The notes: generated by a model from the sequence alone, not told the origin. Shown: positions 26,510 to 35,914, counted from the first letter of the stretch. The stretch is 38,046 bases of DNA from an uncultured Prevotella sp. (GCA_902497035.1 CABVDL010000016.1:1-38046); one strand, 5' to 3'. A program made the numbers and translations.

Positions 26510-26551
26510 CATTGTCTGGCGACGCGAACCCATTTCGCCGGGACAACAATG
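26510..26551 (+). terminator. imperfect hairpin after the DUF2207 gene
   Basis: CATTGT (26510-26515) and GGCGA (26518-26522) pair with TCGCC (26535-26539) and ACAATG (26546-26551), with internal mismatches. No T run follows, so termination is uncertain. The rest of 26482-26644 shows nothing I can name. Confidence 0.3.
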
Positions 26552-26644
26552 AAGGCAAGACAAAGGTCATGGTCGTTGGTCAATATGGCGCGATACATAT
26601 ATTCCATGCAGACATGCGAATGGTGAATATGTAGTATATATGTT

Positions 26645-26705
26645 TTCCTATTGAAATGCGGATGTAATACGGCATATATAACTTTGCATTAAATTTCAAT
26701 AGGAA
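26645..26705 (+). promoter_or_regulatory. promoter enclosed by perfect 13-bp inverted repeats
   Basis: TTCCTATTGAAAT (26645-26657) and its exact complement ATTTCAATAGGAA (26693-26705) enclose 35 bases that contain the -7 element TAACTTTG (26679-26686). The left arm covers the expected -33 position (a poor ATG at 26656-26658 with spacing 20). The right arm runs from about the transcript start to the first base of the start codon at 26705. Because the left arm lies upstream of the transcript, this cannot be a simple mRNA hairpin; it is an operator or an invertible segment. Confidence 0.7.
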
Positions 26706-27466
26706 TGAAAATTTTATTTAAGATTTTATTCTTGTCATGCGCTGTCTTCGGCAGCATGACCATTCAAGCACAAACACAGGTAGTAGCCCACCGAGGATGC
26801 TGGGACTACCCGCATTCTGCACAGAACTCCATTGCTGCTCTCGTCCTCTCAGGCACCAACCGGGTGTATGGCAGCGAGTTTGACGTCAGTATCACTAAGG
26901 ACGGAGTGGTCGTCGTCAACCACGACCCCACCATCGGCGGTGTCAACATCGAGCATGCCAACTACGCCGACCTGCGCGACAAGCGTCTCGCCGACGAGGA
27001 GACGGTACCCACACTGGAGCAGTATCTCATCATCGGACGTCTGTTTCCCGATATGAAGATGGTACTCGAGATAAAGCCCCACGAGTCGGCAGCCAACGAA
27101 AAACGCTGCGTTGACGAGGTGCTGCGACTCATCGACAAGTACGATATGCTGTCGCACACCGAGTTCATCAGTTTCAGCAACAATGTCTGCCGTCTGCTCG
27201 TCTCCGCCGGCAAGCATGTCCACGTATGGCCCCTCGACGGTTCCTTTACTCCCGAGGAGGCTGCGAAGGAAGGCTTCTACGGTATCGACTACGACAAGAA
27301 GGTCATCGACAAGCACCCCGACTGGATAAGCCGTGCCCACAAGCTCGGACTGAAAGTCAACGTCTGGACGCTCAACAGTGTCGACGAGGGCAAGAATTAC
27401 GCAGGCATGGACGCCGACCTTATAACAACCGACAAACCAATAGAATCATTGGAAAATATCAAGTAG
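26705..27466 (+). CDS. secreted glycerophosphodiester phosphodiesterase
   Basis: Hydrolyses glycerophosphodiesters to glycerol 3-phosphate and an alcohol. The 253-aa protein has a signal peptide ending MTIQAQ (residue 23), so it works outside the cytoplasm. The TIM-barrel motifs are in place: AHRG with His29 and Arg30, YGSEFDV with Glu58 and Asp60, VVNHDPT with His73, MVLEIKPH with Glu122, and the end LKVNVWTLN and DLITTDKP. Length is usual. It is the first gene of a five-gene operon, six bases before the phosphoesterase gene, and its start codon touches the right arm of the inverted repeat at 26645-26705. Confidence 0.93.
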   Translation: MKILFKILFLSCAVFGSMTIQAQTQVVAHRGCWDYPHSAQNSIAALVLSGTNRVYGSEFDVSITKDGVVVVNHDPTIGGVNIEHANYADLRDKRLADEETVPTLEQYLIIGRLFPDMKMVLEIKPHESAANEKRCVDEVLRLIDKYDMLSHTEFISFSNNVCRLLVSAGKHVHVWPLDGSFTPEEAAKEGFYGIDYDKKVIDKHPDWISRAHKLGLKVNVWTLNSVDEGKNYAGMDADLITTDKPIESLENIK

Positions 27467-27472
27467 AAAGTG

Positions 27473-29419
27473 ATGAACAACACAAATTTACTTATCTCCC
27501 TCAGAACAGCTATCGTAATATTTCTTATCGGACTGACCACCCTCTCTGTGTATGCATGCTCGTCGAACAGCAGTCTGCCCGAGCCGACAACAGCCATCAC
27601 GGGTATCTCTATCCCCAACCCGCTCACCGTCAAGGCAGGACAGCCCGCAACCATCACCGCCAAGGGTGCGGCGAAGGGCGACGTGCTCACCATCAGTGGC
27701 ACGAAGACATACCAGTGTGAGGTGACCGATGCCACGGCCGACACTTTCACGTTCACCGTGCCTGCCGACATGGAGACAGGTTCCTACACTCTCACCCTGC
27801 AGCACGGCGGCAAGACGGTTACCCTCGGCGGCACCCGCATAGAGGTGGGCTCCGCCTTCGACGTGCCCGACAAGGCCGGCATGAACATCAAGGGCGTCGT
27901 CTTCTCCAACGGCAAGGGCATCGAGGGCGTCACCGTTTCCGACGGCGTGGAGGTGACGACCACCGACGCACGCGGATTCTATTATCTCAACTCGGCGAAG
28001 AAGTACGGCTATGTGTTCATCTCGATCCCCTCCGGCTATGAGGTGAGCCGCAACGGTAACGCCCCGCAGTTCTTCAAGCGTGTTGCCACAGGCGCCACTT
28101 CCACTACCGAGGAGGCCGACTTTGAACTGATGCTCACCGACAACAAACGCTATGCCGTCTTAGCCATGGCCGACTTCCATCTTGCCAACCGTAACAACGA
28201 CATCGCGCAGTTCGAGAAGATAGCCACCGACATCAACGCCACGGCAAAGCAGTTGGAAGGCGAGGGATACAAAGTCTACGGAATCAGTCTCGGTGACGAG
28301 AGCTGGGACGGATACTGGTACAGCAACAACTACGGACTGGCTCAGGCATACAAGGAAATGCAGGTCATCAACGTGCCACTGTTCCACTGTATGGGCAACC
28401 ACGACAACGACCCGTACTACGCCGACGACTTCCTCGCCGAGCAAGAGTGGATAAAGGTCAACGTACCGATGTACTACTCCTTCAACCTGGGCGGTTCACA
28501 CTATGTGGTCATGGACGACATACAGTATCTCAACGCCGGAGCGTCGCAGGGAGTCATCGGCAAGCGCAACTACAACGAGCGTATCATCGAGGAGGAGATG
28601 GAATGGCTCCGCAAGGACCTCGCCACCGTCAGCGACAAGAACGCGCCGCTTATCATCGCCATGCACGCACCCCTCTACGAAAACCCCAAGCTCACGGGAA
28701 CGGAACAGAAAGACGCTTATGAACTGCAGAACGCCACGGAACTCAACGACGTCGTGAAGGCATTCAGCAACGTACAGATACTCACCGGGCACCGCCATCT
28801 CAACTATAATGTAGATACAAAGGGAAACATCACCGAGCACAACACAGGAGCCATCTGCGCCACATGGTGGTGGACAGGCAAGCTCTCGGGCAATCATATC
28901 TGCTGCGACGGAACACCGGGAGGTTACGGTGTGTACACCTCCGACAACGGCAGTCTGAAGTGGTACTATAAGAGCTACAGCTACGACAAGGACTACCAGT
29001 TCAGGACATACGACCTTAATACCACATATATCGACCCCAACTACGCACCTGAGTACAGTGACGACATCACCGCCTACGCCCACGGCTACGTGGCACCGCG
29101 CAACGACAACGAGGTGCTGCTGAACATCTGGAACTACGACCCGCAGTGGAAGATAAGCGTCAGCGAGAACGGACGCGAGCTGTCTGTGACCCGCATCGAG
29201 GGCTACGACCCTCTGCACATTCTCTCCTACGACGCGCCGCGCATCAAGGCGGGAGGAGAGAGCAAGGTCACCTTCCCCACGGAGCTCACCGCCCACCTGT
29301 TCAAGGTCAAGGCCTCGAGTCCTACGTCAACACTCGAAATCAATGTCACCGACCGCTTCGGCAACGTCTACCACGAAACGATGACACGTCCGAAGGCCTT
29401 CACCGTAACCATGAGGTAG
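27473..29419 (+). CDS. calcineurin-like metallophosphoesterase lipoprotein
   Basis: A 648-aa lipoprotein with lipobox SVYAC (Cys29), an Ig-like domain (residues about 35-125), an N-terminal metallophosphatase-associated domain (MNIKGVVFSNGKGIEGVTVS, TTDARGFYYL), the catalytic domain and a C-terminal beta domain. Metal-binding motifs are complete: MADFHL, GDESWDG, MGNHDND, IAMHAPL and LTGHRHLNYN. The substrate is unknown; phosphomonoesters or diesters are expected. It starts six bases after the diesterase stop; the ATG at 27473 is preferred over a GTG at 27470. Together with the diesterase and the SusCD pair downstream it suggests stepwise dephosphorylation of an imported or surface-bound ligand. 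Confidence 0.9.
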   Translation: MNNTNLLISLRTAIVIFLIGLTTLSVYACSSNSSLPEPTTAITGISIPNPLTVKAGQPATITAKGAAKGDVLTISGTKTYQCEVTDATADTFTFTVPADMETGSYTLTLQHGGKTVTLGGTRIEVGSAFDVPDKAGMNIKGVVFSNGKGIEGVTVSDGVEVTTTDARGFYYLNSAKKYGYVFISIPSGYEVSRNGNAPQFFKRVATGATSTTEEADFELMLTDNKRYAVLAMADFHLANRNNDIAQFEKIATDINATAKQLEGEGYKVYGISLGDESWDGYWYSNNYGLAQAYKEMQVINVPLFHCMGNHDNDPYYADDFLAEQEWIKVNVPMYYSFNLGGSHYVVMDDIQYLNAGASQGVIGKRNYNERIIEEEMEWLRKDLATVSDKNAPLIIAMHAPLYENPKLTGTEQKDAYELQNATELNDVVKAFSNVQILTGHRHLNYNVDTKGNITEHNTGAICATWWWTGKLSGNHICCDGTPGGYGVYTSDNGSLKWYYKSYSYDKDYQFRTYDLNTTYIDPNYAPEYSDDITAYAHGYVAPRNDNEVLLNIWNYDPQWKISVSENGRELSVTRIEGYDPLHILSYDAPRIKAGGESKVTFPTELTAHLFKVKASSPTSTLEINVTDRFGNVYHETMTRPKAFTVTMR

Positions 29420-29465
29420 ACCTTTATCATCTTATACAACAGAACATTATCCATACAAACCAAGC

Positions 29466-29531
29466 ATGACAACAAATCCCGGGACCGCTGCCTCGACGGC
29501 AGTCCTCAGGGGGTCATGCGCCATTATCTAA
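29466..29531 (+). promoter_or_regulatory. structured leader with a 21-codon ORF before the second susC
   Basis: CATGAC (29465-29470) can pair with GTCATG (29513-29518) and CTGCC (29488-29492) with GGCAG (29498-29502). An ATG at 29466 opens a 21-residue frame (MTTNPGTAASTAVLRGS and four more) ending at 29531, six bases before the susC start. No promoter is seen in 29420-29537, so this region probably acts within the operon mRNA, if at all. Confidence 0.3.
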
Positions 29532-29537
29532 CAACAC

Positions 29538-32500
29538 ATGAGGAATAAAATGAAAATCATGGTGTGCTCCCTGCTCCTGGCGCTCTCTACAGCCGCCAGC
29601 GCTCAGGACTACATCGTGAAGGGTACAGTGACGGAACCCAACGGCGATCCAATCATCGGTGCCGTCGTAGCGCAGAAAGGACACAAGGGTGGAACGGTCA
29701 CCGACATCAACGGGCACTTCACCATCCAGACCGACACGAAGAGTCCGATGCTCGAGATTCACAGCATCGGCTTCGACAACCAGGAGATTCAGGCTGACAC
29801 ACAGCACGAGATGCATATCACACTGAAGGACAACAGCCTTTCGCTTCAGGGAGTGGTGGTCACCGCCCTCGGCATCAAGCGTGAAGAGAAGTCGTTGGGT
29901 TACTCGGTGGGCAAGGTCAGCAGTGAGGACCTCAACAAGAGTGTGTCGGGCAACTGGCTCAACGAGCTCCGCGGCAAGGTGGCAGGACTGAACCTCACCG
30001 ACGCCGCCACAGGACCGCTGAGCTCCATGCGCGTAACCCTCCGCGGCGACCACTCCCTCGACCACGGAGGAAGTGGAGCACTGTTCGTCGTCGACGGCGT
30101 GCCCGTCAACGCGGGAACGACAGCCACGGGAAGCGGAAGCAACTACGCCAACGGCGACGGACCGGTAGACTTCGGTAATGGCGCCGGCGACATCAACCCC
30201 GACGACATCGAGTCGGTGACGGTACTCAAAGGGGCCGCAGCAACGGCACTCTACGGGTCACTGGCCGGCAACGGAGCCATCGTCATCACGACAAAGAGCG
30301 GGTCGGGAAAGAAAGGACTCGGCATAACCGTCAACTCATCGGTGACTTTCGACAAGGCCAGCTACTTCCCTGACTTTCAGACGGAATACGGCTCAGGCTC
30401 CGACAACGGCCTCAACCCCTTCTGCTTCTGGACACTCACCGCCGACGAGGCTCCCGACGGCAAGGCCACATCGCGGAATATCTCGAGATATGCATTCGGC
30501 GAGAAGTTCGACGCATCAAAGATGAGATACCAGTACGGTTCGAAGAACTGGGACACGAATACCTATGAGAAACTGCCGTGGCAGTATGCTGACGACTGGT
30601 ACACGGGATTCTTCCAGACCGGTACCACCTGGCGCAACAGCGTGACGCTCTCCGGAGGCAACGGCAAGGGCACCAGTGCACGCGCCAGCATCACCGACAC
30701 GCGGAACACATGGATAACGCCCAACACCGGATACGCCAGCGATGCCGTCGCCCTGGCCTTCGACACACCGCTGAACAGCAGAATAAAAATCGGAACGCGC
30801 ATCAACTACATCAACAAGCGCAGCGACAACCTGCCCGTCAGCGGATACAGTGCCCAGAGTCCTATGTACGCATTGGTGTGGGGATACAACAACAACCCTA
30901 TATCGTACTGGAAAGACGAGTACTTCAAGGGACGATTCAACGCTGAGAACTACTCCAACACCGACGGCACCAACGGTCACAGTCTCGTATACCCTGCCGA
31001 AGATTCCTACAACCCTTACCGCACAGCCTACGAGGAGCTCAACACCCTCGACAAGAACCGCGTGTACGGAAATGTTTACGCAAACATCGACATCGCCAAG
31101 GGACTGTCGCTCAACCTGCGCTCCGCCGTCGACCTCAACGATGAATGGCGCACACAGCAGAAACCGTTCTACACTCCGAACCACCCGTCGGGTTTCTACC
31201 GTGAGCAGAACATACGCAACCAACTCTTCAACAACGACTTCCTTCTCAAATATGTCAACAACAGTATCGCCGGCGAACGGTTGTCAATGGCGCTGTCGTT
31301 CGGCGGCAATGCCATGGAGGAAAAATACTATCACAACCGCGTGACACTCGACGAACTGCAGAACGACGGGATATACAATATCAACAACGTACCGGCAGGA
31401 TATATAGCATCGCCGTACAACTACAGGAGCAAGAAAAAAATCAACTCACTCTATGCCTTCGCTTCCTTAGGATGGGACGACACCTACTATCTCGACCTCA
31501 CCGACCGCAATGACTGGTCGAGCACGCTGAGCCGAAAGAACCGGTCGTACAACTATCCGTCGGTATCGGCAAGCGTACTCCTCGACAGGGTGTTCAACCT
31601 CCACAAGAGCGCCGCATGGATAGACATGCTCAAATACCGGCTCTCATGGGCCAACGTGGGTATCGACACCAACCCGTATTCCCTCGACCGCTACTACTCG
31701 GCAACGAGCTATCCCGGCGGATACACCATCTCGGGAACGATTCCTGACGCAAACATCAAACCGGAGAATGAGTCGTCGTGGGAGACAGGTGTCGAGGCAA
31801 AATTCTTCCACGGAAGACTGTCGCTCGACATGACATACTACGACATGAGCATCAAGAACCAGATAGTGAATGTCGCAGCCGACCAGATTACCGGTGCCAC
31901 GGGATACACCATCAATGCCGGAAAGATAAGCAACAAAGGACTGGAGATAACCCTCTCGGCAGTGCCCGTAAGGACGAAGGACTGGGAGTGGAGCATGGAC
32001 CTCAACTGGGCGAAGAACTGGAACAAGCTCGTGAAACTGCAGGACGGCTGGGATCCGACAACACCGCTACAGACAGACATGGGGACAACCATCGGATCAA
32101 GGGTGTATATCTATTCGTTTGTCGGCCAGGAGATGTACTGGATTTACGGCCGCGGATACCAGCGCGCCCCCGAGGGTTCGTACTATCTCGACGAGAACGG
32201 CAACAAGGTCGACTGCTCGGGCATGAAGCTCATCGACAAGAACGGATACCCGATGCTCGACAACTCGCCGACACGGCGCATAGCACGTGTCACACCATTG
32301 TGGAAAGGTGGAATGACACAGCGGCTGCGCTACAAGAGCCTGTCGCTCTCGGCAGTCTTCTCGGCACAGGTGGGAGGACACTGCTTCTCCGTCACTAACT
32401 TCTCGCTGTCATACCAGGGCAAGCTGAAGAACTCGCTCGAAGGACGTTACGACGGCATCGTCGTCGACGGTGTGCAGGCTACCGACGAGAAGGGGGTGTA

Positions 32501-32840
32501 CAAGAAGAACAACACCATCACGAAGAATATCGAGACATACTATAACACTTACGTCTGGAACCGTAACAACACTGAGGAAAACACCTTCAGTACGACATAC
32601 CTGAAACTCAAGGAGCTGCGCCTCGACTTCGACTTCCCGCGCACCATCCTGCGTCGCACGCACGTGCTGCAAGGAGCATCGCTCGGCGTCTACGCCACTA
32701 ACGTCTTCTGCATCACACCGTTCCCACAGTACGACCCGGAGGCCGGAATGGTCAACGGCACCGACGTATGCTCGGGAATAGAGGCTATGACCTACCCAAT
32801 GACACGGTCATACGGTATAAACTTAAAACTCAATTTCTAA
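29538..32840 (+). CDS. SusC-like TonB-dependent outer membrane transporter (second locus)
   Basis: The 1100-aa protein has a signal peptide ending TAASAQ, a carboxypeptidase-regulatory-like domain (VKGTVTEPNGDPIIGAVVAQ, TDINGHFTI, HSIGFDN), a plug domain (LRGKVAGLNL, VTLRGDHSL, ALFVVDGVPV, VTVLKGAAATALYGSLAGNG) and a barrel ending YGINLKLNF with a terminal Phe. Alternative start ATG at 29550 has the better A-rich upstream stretch (AGGAATAAA) and an equally good signal peptide. It is followed after 11 bases by its susD partner. The ligand is unknown; the two phosphoesterase genes upstream suggest a phosphodiester-containing compound. There is no domain for anti-sigma signalling at the N-terminus. 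Confidence 0.95.
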   Translation: MRNKMKIMVCSLLLALSTAASAQDYIVKGTVTEPNGDPIIGAVVAQKGHKGGTVTDINGHFTIQTDTKSPMLEIHSIGFDNQEIQADTQHEMHITLKDNSLSLQGVVVTALGIKREEKSLGYSVGKVSSEDLNKSVSGNWLNELRGKVAGLNLTDAATGPLSSMRVTLRGDHSLDHGGSGALFVVDGVPVNAGTTATGSGSNYANGDGPVDFGNGAGDINPDDIESVTVLKGAAATALYGSLAGNGAIVITTKSGSGKKGLGITVNSSVTFDKASYFPDFQTEYGSGSDNGLNPFCFWTLTADEAPDGKATSRNISRYAFGEKFDASKMRYQYGSKNWDTNTYEKLPWQYADDWYTGFFQTGTTWRNSVTLSGGNGKGTSARASITDTRNTWITPNTGYASDAVALAFDTPLNSRIKIGTRINYINKRSDNLPVSGYSAQSPMYALVWGYNNNPISYWKDEYFKGRFNAENYSNTDGTNGHSLVYPAEDSYNPYRTAYEELNTLDKNRVYGNVYANIDIAKGLSLNLRSAVDLNDEWRTQQKPFYTPNHPSGFYREQNIRNQLFNNDFLLKYVNNSIAGERLSMALSFGGNAMEEKYYHNRVTLDELQNDGIYNINNVPAGYIASPYNYRSKKKINSLYAFASLGWDDTYYLDLTDRNDWSSTLSRKNRSYNYPSVSASVLLDRVFNLHKSAAWIDMLKYRLSWANVGIDTNPYSLDRYYSATSYPGGYTISGTIPDANIKPENESSWETGVEAKFFHGRLSLDMTYYDMSIKNQIVNVAADQITGATGYTINAGKISNKGLEITLSAVPVRTKDWEWSMDLNWAKNWNKLVKLQDGWDPTTPLQTDMGTTIGSRVYIYSFVGQEMYWIYGRGYQRAPEGSYYLDENGNKVDCSGMKLIDKNGYPMLDNSPTRRIARVTPLWKGGMTQRLRYKSLSLSAVFSAQVGGHCFSVTNFSLSYQGKLKNSLEGRYDGIVVDGVQATDEKGVYKKNNTITKNIETYYNTYVWNRNNTEENTFSTTYLKLKELRLDFDFPRTILRRTHVLQGASLGVYATNVFCITPFPQYDPEAGMVNGTDVCSGIEAMTYPMTRSYGINLKLNF

Positions 32841-32851
32841 ATTCCGACAAC

Positions 32852-34441
32852 ATGAAAATCAATAATATTGCGGTCGTCCTCGCCGCATCTCTGATGGCAC
32901 TGAGCAGCTGTACCGACGACTTCGATGCTACCAACACCAATCCCAACCGCATCACCACGGCGGGGGAGAAACTCGACGCTACGTCAATGTTCGAGCCGAT
33001 ACTCTACGGAGGTGCCAACGTGCAGACCTACTACTCCTGGTTCTGGTGCGACGAACTCATACAGCACACCGCCTTCACGGGAGGAACGACAAGGCAGGAG
33101 CACAGATACTTCATCAGCGACAACGACTGGAAGAACGTGTGGAACACCTACTCACGCTATGCCACCAACGACATGGAGATGTACAAGCTCGCCACGGCAC
33201 AGGACAACGAGGCCATGGAGGCAATAGCACTCACGCTGAAGGTGCTCTTCATGCAGAATCTCACCGACATCTATGGAGACATACCCTACTCGCAGGCCTT
33301 TCAGGCTGAGAACGGAATAAAGAAACCGGTGTTCGAATCGCAGGAGAGCGTCTACCAGCAGATGTGCGCCGATCTGGAGAAGGCTAACGCCATCTACGCC
33401 AAGCGGCCGTTCGTACCGGCTGCCAAGACAACACTCGACGGGATGTACCATTTCGACATGGAGAAATGGCAGCGATTCAACAACTCGCTCTACCTGCGGC
33501 TGCTATGCCGCATCAGCGGACGGCAGACGACGATGATTGACGAGACGCACAACGTGGCACAGAAGATGCAGCAGATTGTCAGCGACTCCACCGACTATCC
33601 TGTCTTCCGCGACAATAGCGACAATGCCACTGTGCATTTCTCTGGATCAAACCCGTACTTCAGTCAGTTCGACCCGGCCAACTACACGGCGTCCGACTTC
33701 ACTACGTCGACATACAAACTCACCGAGCAGACGATAAAGATGATGGATATCAAGGACCCCGACGACCCCACGAAGGATGTCAGCCAGGACCCTCGTCTGA
33801 AGATTATCGGTCAGTACTGCAACGGCTACAACTACTGGAAGGGCACCGTGGCAGGATGCACCGAGCAGGACTGGACGACCGTCGATAAAGGAGCCTCCTA
33901 TCTCAACTACAAGGTGCTGGCACGCAACAACGCCGACGAATGGTTCATGGATGCCTCTGAGGTGCAGTTCATCCTCGCCGAGGCATCGATGAGAGGACTC
34001 ATTGCCGGCGGTGAGCAGGCTGCACGGGAACACTACGAGAAAGCCGTCAGGATGAGTCTGCAAAAATGGTCCGACTTCGCCACACCGGTCTCGGCCGACT
34101 ACACTGTCACGGACACCGACGCCGACAGCTTCCTCGCCTCGCCACTCGCCTCTTGGGACGACAGCACCGACAAGCTGAAGCTGATAGTCGAACAGAAGTA
34201 CCTCGCTCTCTTCTGGGTGGGCATGGAGGACTGGCATGAGTACCGCCGTACAGGATATCCGGAACTGACCATCGGTGCGGGATGCGTATACAACGACATG
34301 ATTCTCCCGACACGATTTGCCTATCCGTCGACAACGGTGGCCACAAACAACGAGAACGTTCAGGAAGCGCTCAAGAGAATGGGCGGAGAGAACGATATGA
34401 AAACTCCGCTGTGGTGGAGCAAGCAAGCCATAAACAATTAA
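32852..34441 (+). CDS. SusD-like lipoprotein (SusD/RagB-like, second locus)
   Basis: The 529-aa protein from the ATG at 32852 has lipobox MALSSC with Cys20, followed by the acidic TDDFDAT of the surface-export signal, and the SusD-like motifs TNTNPNRIT, LTDIYGDIPYSQAFQ (about residues 139-153), FNNSLYLRLLCRISG, EVQFILAEASMRG and WVGMEDWHEYRRTGYPEL. These match the SusD-like subfamily that works with RagA-type SusC proteins. An in-frame ATG at 32768 inside the susC gene would bury the signal and is rejected. It begins 11 bases after the susC stop. Confidence 0.94.
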   Translation: MKINNIAVVLAASLMALSSCTDDFDATNTNPNRITTAGEKLDATSMFEPILYGGANVQTYYSWFWCDELIQHTAFTGGTTRQEHRYFISDNDWKNVWNTYSRYATNDMEMYKLATAQDNEAMEAIALTLKVLFMQNLTDIYGDIPYSQAFQAENGIKKPVFESQESVYQQMCADLEKANAIYAKRPFVPAAKTTLDGMYHFDMEKWQRFNNSLYLRLLCRISGRQTTMIDETHNVAQKMQQIVSDSTDYPVFRDNSDNATVHFSGSNPYFSQFDPANYTASDFTTSTYKLTEQTIKMMDIKDPDDPTKDVSQDPRLKIIGQYCNGYNYWKGTVAGCTEQDWTTVDKGASYLNYKVLARNNADEWFMDASEVQFILAEASMRGLIAGGEQAAREHYEKAVRMSLQKWSDFATPVSADYTVTDTDADSFLASPLASWDDSTDKLKLIVEQKYLALFWVGMEDWHEYRRTGYPELTIGAGCVYNDMILPTRFAYPSTTVATNNENVQEALKRMGGENDMKTPLWWSKQAINN

Positions 34442-34454
34442 ACATCACTACATT

Positions 34455-35705
34455 ATGAAATCATATATCAATATTACACTGCTTCTCGCCGGCGCTCTGC
34501 TGACGGCCTCCTGCTCCGACAATGACGACCGGACGGACGGATACTTCGGACTCGAGGGCAATCCTACGGGCATCAGCGTACCGGCGGAAGGCATAGCAAA
34601 GAGCAAGCGCACAGCAATGACCATACGCTCGAACGAGCAATGGACAGTGGCACCGGCAAACGACGACGATGCCAAATGGATTCATATCTTCGTCGACGAG
34701 GGCAAGGACGACGGAATATTCTACTACTGGGTGGACGCAAACAAGCAGTTCACGCCACGCACGGGAAATATAGCCTTCACCGTCAACGGACAACCGGCGG
34801 CAACGCTCTTCCGCATCGACCAGGAGGCCGACGTGCCGGCCATCACCATCGCACACGGCGACAAAGGATATGAGATTATGCCGGCAGGAGGACAGGTGAA
34901 GATACCGGTGACACACAATATCGACTTCACGCCAAAGGTCAACGACTCCTGGGCAAGAATAGACTCGACAGGTCACGACACCGTATATGTCTCGGCAGGC
35001 AAAAACAGCGACGAAGCACGGCAGACAACACTCACGCTCACCGGAACGGGCGAGTACTCGGGAATTAAAGCCACGACAACCATCAGTCAGGCAGCTGCCG
35101 GTGTGGTGATGAACGAGCATTTCGACTGGATGCAGGAGGGCATCGAGGACTTCTACTATAACTATCCGGAGATACGCTACGACAAGTGGAGCGCGGAGGA
35201 AACGGCACACGGATGGACGACAAAGGGCGACTGTCTCTATGGCGGACGCGGATACATGAAACTCGGAAAGACCAATGATGCCGGCGACCTGCTGTCGCCG
35301 AAGCTCTCGACAATCGTCGGCAAGCGCGACATCACCGTCACCTTCAAGGCCATAGGATACGTGTCGAAGGGTGGCGCCAAGGACGATGGCGTGATAAGAG
35401 TCATGGTCGTCGGCGACGGCAGCGTGAACGGCGAGACAACAACGGCAATGGATGTCGACGGCACGACATACGACGCAGCCACAAGGGAGATAACGGTATA
35501 TCCGAACTCGTCACTCAACGAGAACGGCGAGGGCTATGACCCGTGGGCTCAGCCCGGCGCTGTCTTCACCGTCCGCTTCAAGGGTGTGTCGGCCAACACG
35601 CAGCTGCTCTTCGTCGGTGGCACGGTATGGGGCAAAGACCTCAAAGGGCACGGCCAGGGCAAGAACCGTATCCTCATCGACGACATAAAGGTCGTGGAGG
35701 AGTAA
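34455..35705 (+). CDS. BACON-domain lipoprotein, probable surface binding protein
   Basis: The 416-aa protein has lipobox LLTASC with Cys20 and an acidic SDNDDRTD tail for surface export. Two BACON-like beta-sandwich domains follow (ISVPAEGIAKSKRTAMTIRS to FRIDQEA, about residues 37-130; ITIAHGDKGYEIMPAGGQVK to TTISQAA, about 132-215), and a C-terminal jelly-roll begins at MNEHFDWMQEGIEDF and ends ILIDDIKVVEE. BACON domains are spacers or binding modules in surface glycan-binding proteins. The arrangement lipoprotein after SusD fits a ligand-capturing protein. It is the last gene of the operon; a terminator follows at 35728. Confidence 0.85.
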   Translation: MKSYINITLLLAGALLTASCSDNDDRTDGYFGLEGNPTGISVPAEGIAKSKRTAMTIRSNEQWTVAPANDDDAKWIHIFVDEGKDDGIFYYWVDANKQFTPRTGNIAFTVNGQPAATLFRIDQEADVPAITIAHGDKGYEIMPAGGQVKIPVTHNIDFTPKVNDSWARIDSTGHDTVYVSAGKNSDEARQTTLTLTGTGEYSGIKATTTISQAAAGVVMNEHFDWMQEGIEDFYYNYPEIRYDKWSAEETAHGWTTKGDCLYGGRGYMKLGKTNDAGDLLSPKLSTIVGKRDITVTFKAIGYVSKGGAKDDGVIRVMVVGDGSVNGETTTAMDVDGTTYDAATREITVYPNSSLNENGEGYDPWAQPGAVFTVRFKGVSANTQLLFVGGTVWGKDLKGHGQGKNRILIDDIKVVEE

Positions 35706-35727
35706 GACGCACACCAGAACAATCAAG

Positions 35728-35768
35728 TAGGAGGTAAACACTAATCATAGGTGCTTATCTCCTATTTT
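35728..35768 (+). terminator. terminator of the second Sus operon
   Basis: TAGGAGGTAAACAC (35728-35741) pairs with GTGCTTATCTCCTA (35751-35764) with one G-U pair and one mismatch, over a nine-base loop, and is followed by TTTT (35765-35768). Confidence 0.75.
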
Positions 35769-35790
35769 CGTGTTCACCGGCGGTTCCTCG

Positions 35791-35874
35791 TTAGGGTAGC
35801 CACTTGACATACTCGTCATATAAGAACGTATAGCCAGTCTTGCGCAAGTTCACGTTAGATGCAGCCTTGTGCAT
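35791..35874 (-). CDS. short unrecognised ORF or gene remnant
   Basis: On the - strand an ATG at 35874 opens 27 codons ending LRKTGYTFLYDEYVKWLP at 35791. The frame stays open upstream into the end of the next gene. The composition is protein-like and rich in aromatic residues, as in the C-terminal end of a lost gene, but I cannot name a family. Confidence 0.2.
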   Translation of the reverse strand: MHKAASNVNLRKTGYTFLYDEYVKWLP

Positions 35875-35881
35875 AATCGGT

Positions 35882-35914
35882 GTCCCTGCTACTCTCCAGT
35901 TGCATCGCAGGGAC
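35882..35914 (-). terminator. hairpin behind the outer-membrane gene
   Basis: GTCCCTGC (35882-35889) and GCAGGGAC (35907-35914) form a perfect 8-bp stem with a 17-base loop, 10 bases past the stop codon of the - strand gene. It lacks a clear T run in that direction, so the call is tentative. Confidence 0.4.

Noticed and set aside
32768..32851. ATG at 32768 as the start of the second SusD
   Set aside because: It lies within the susC gene and would place 28 residues before the lipoprotein signal.
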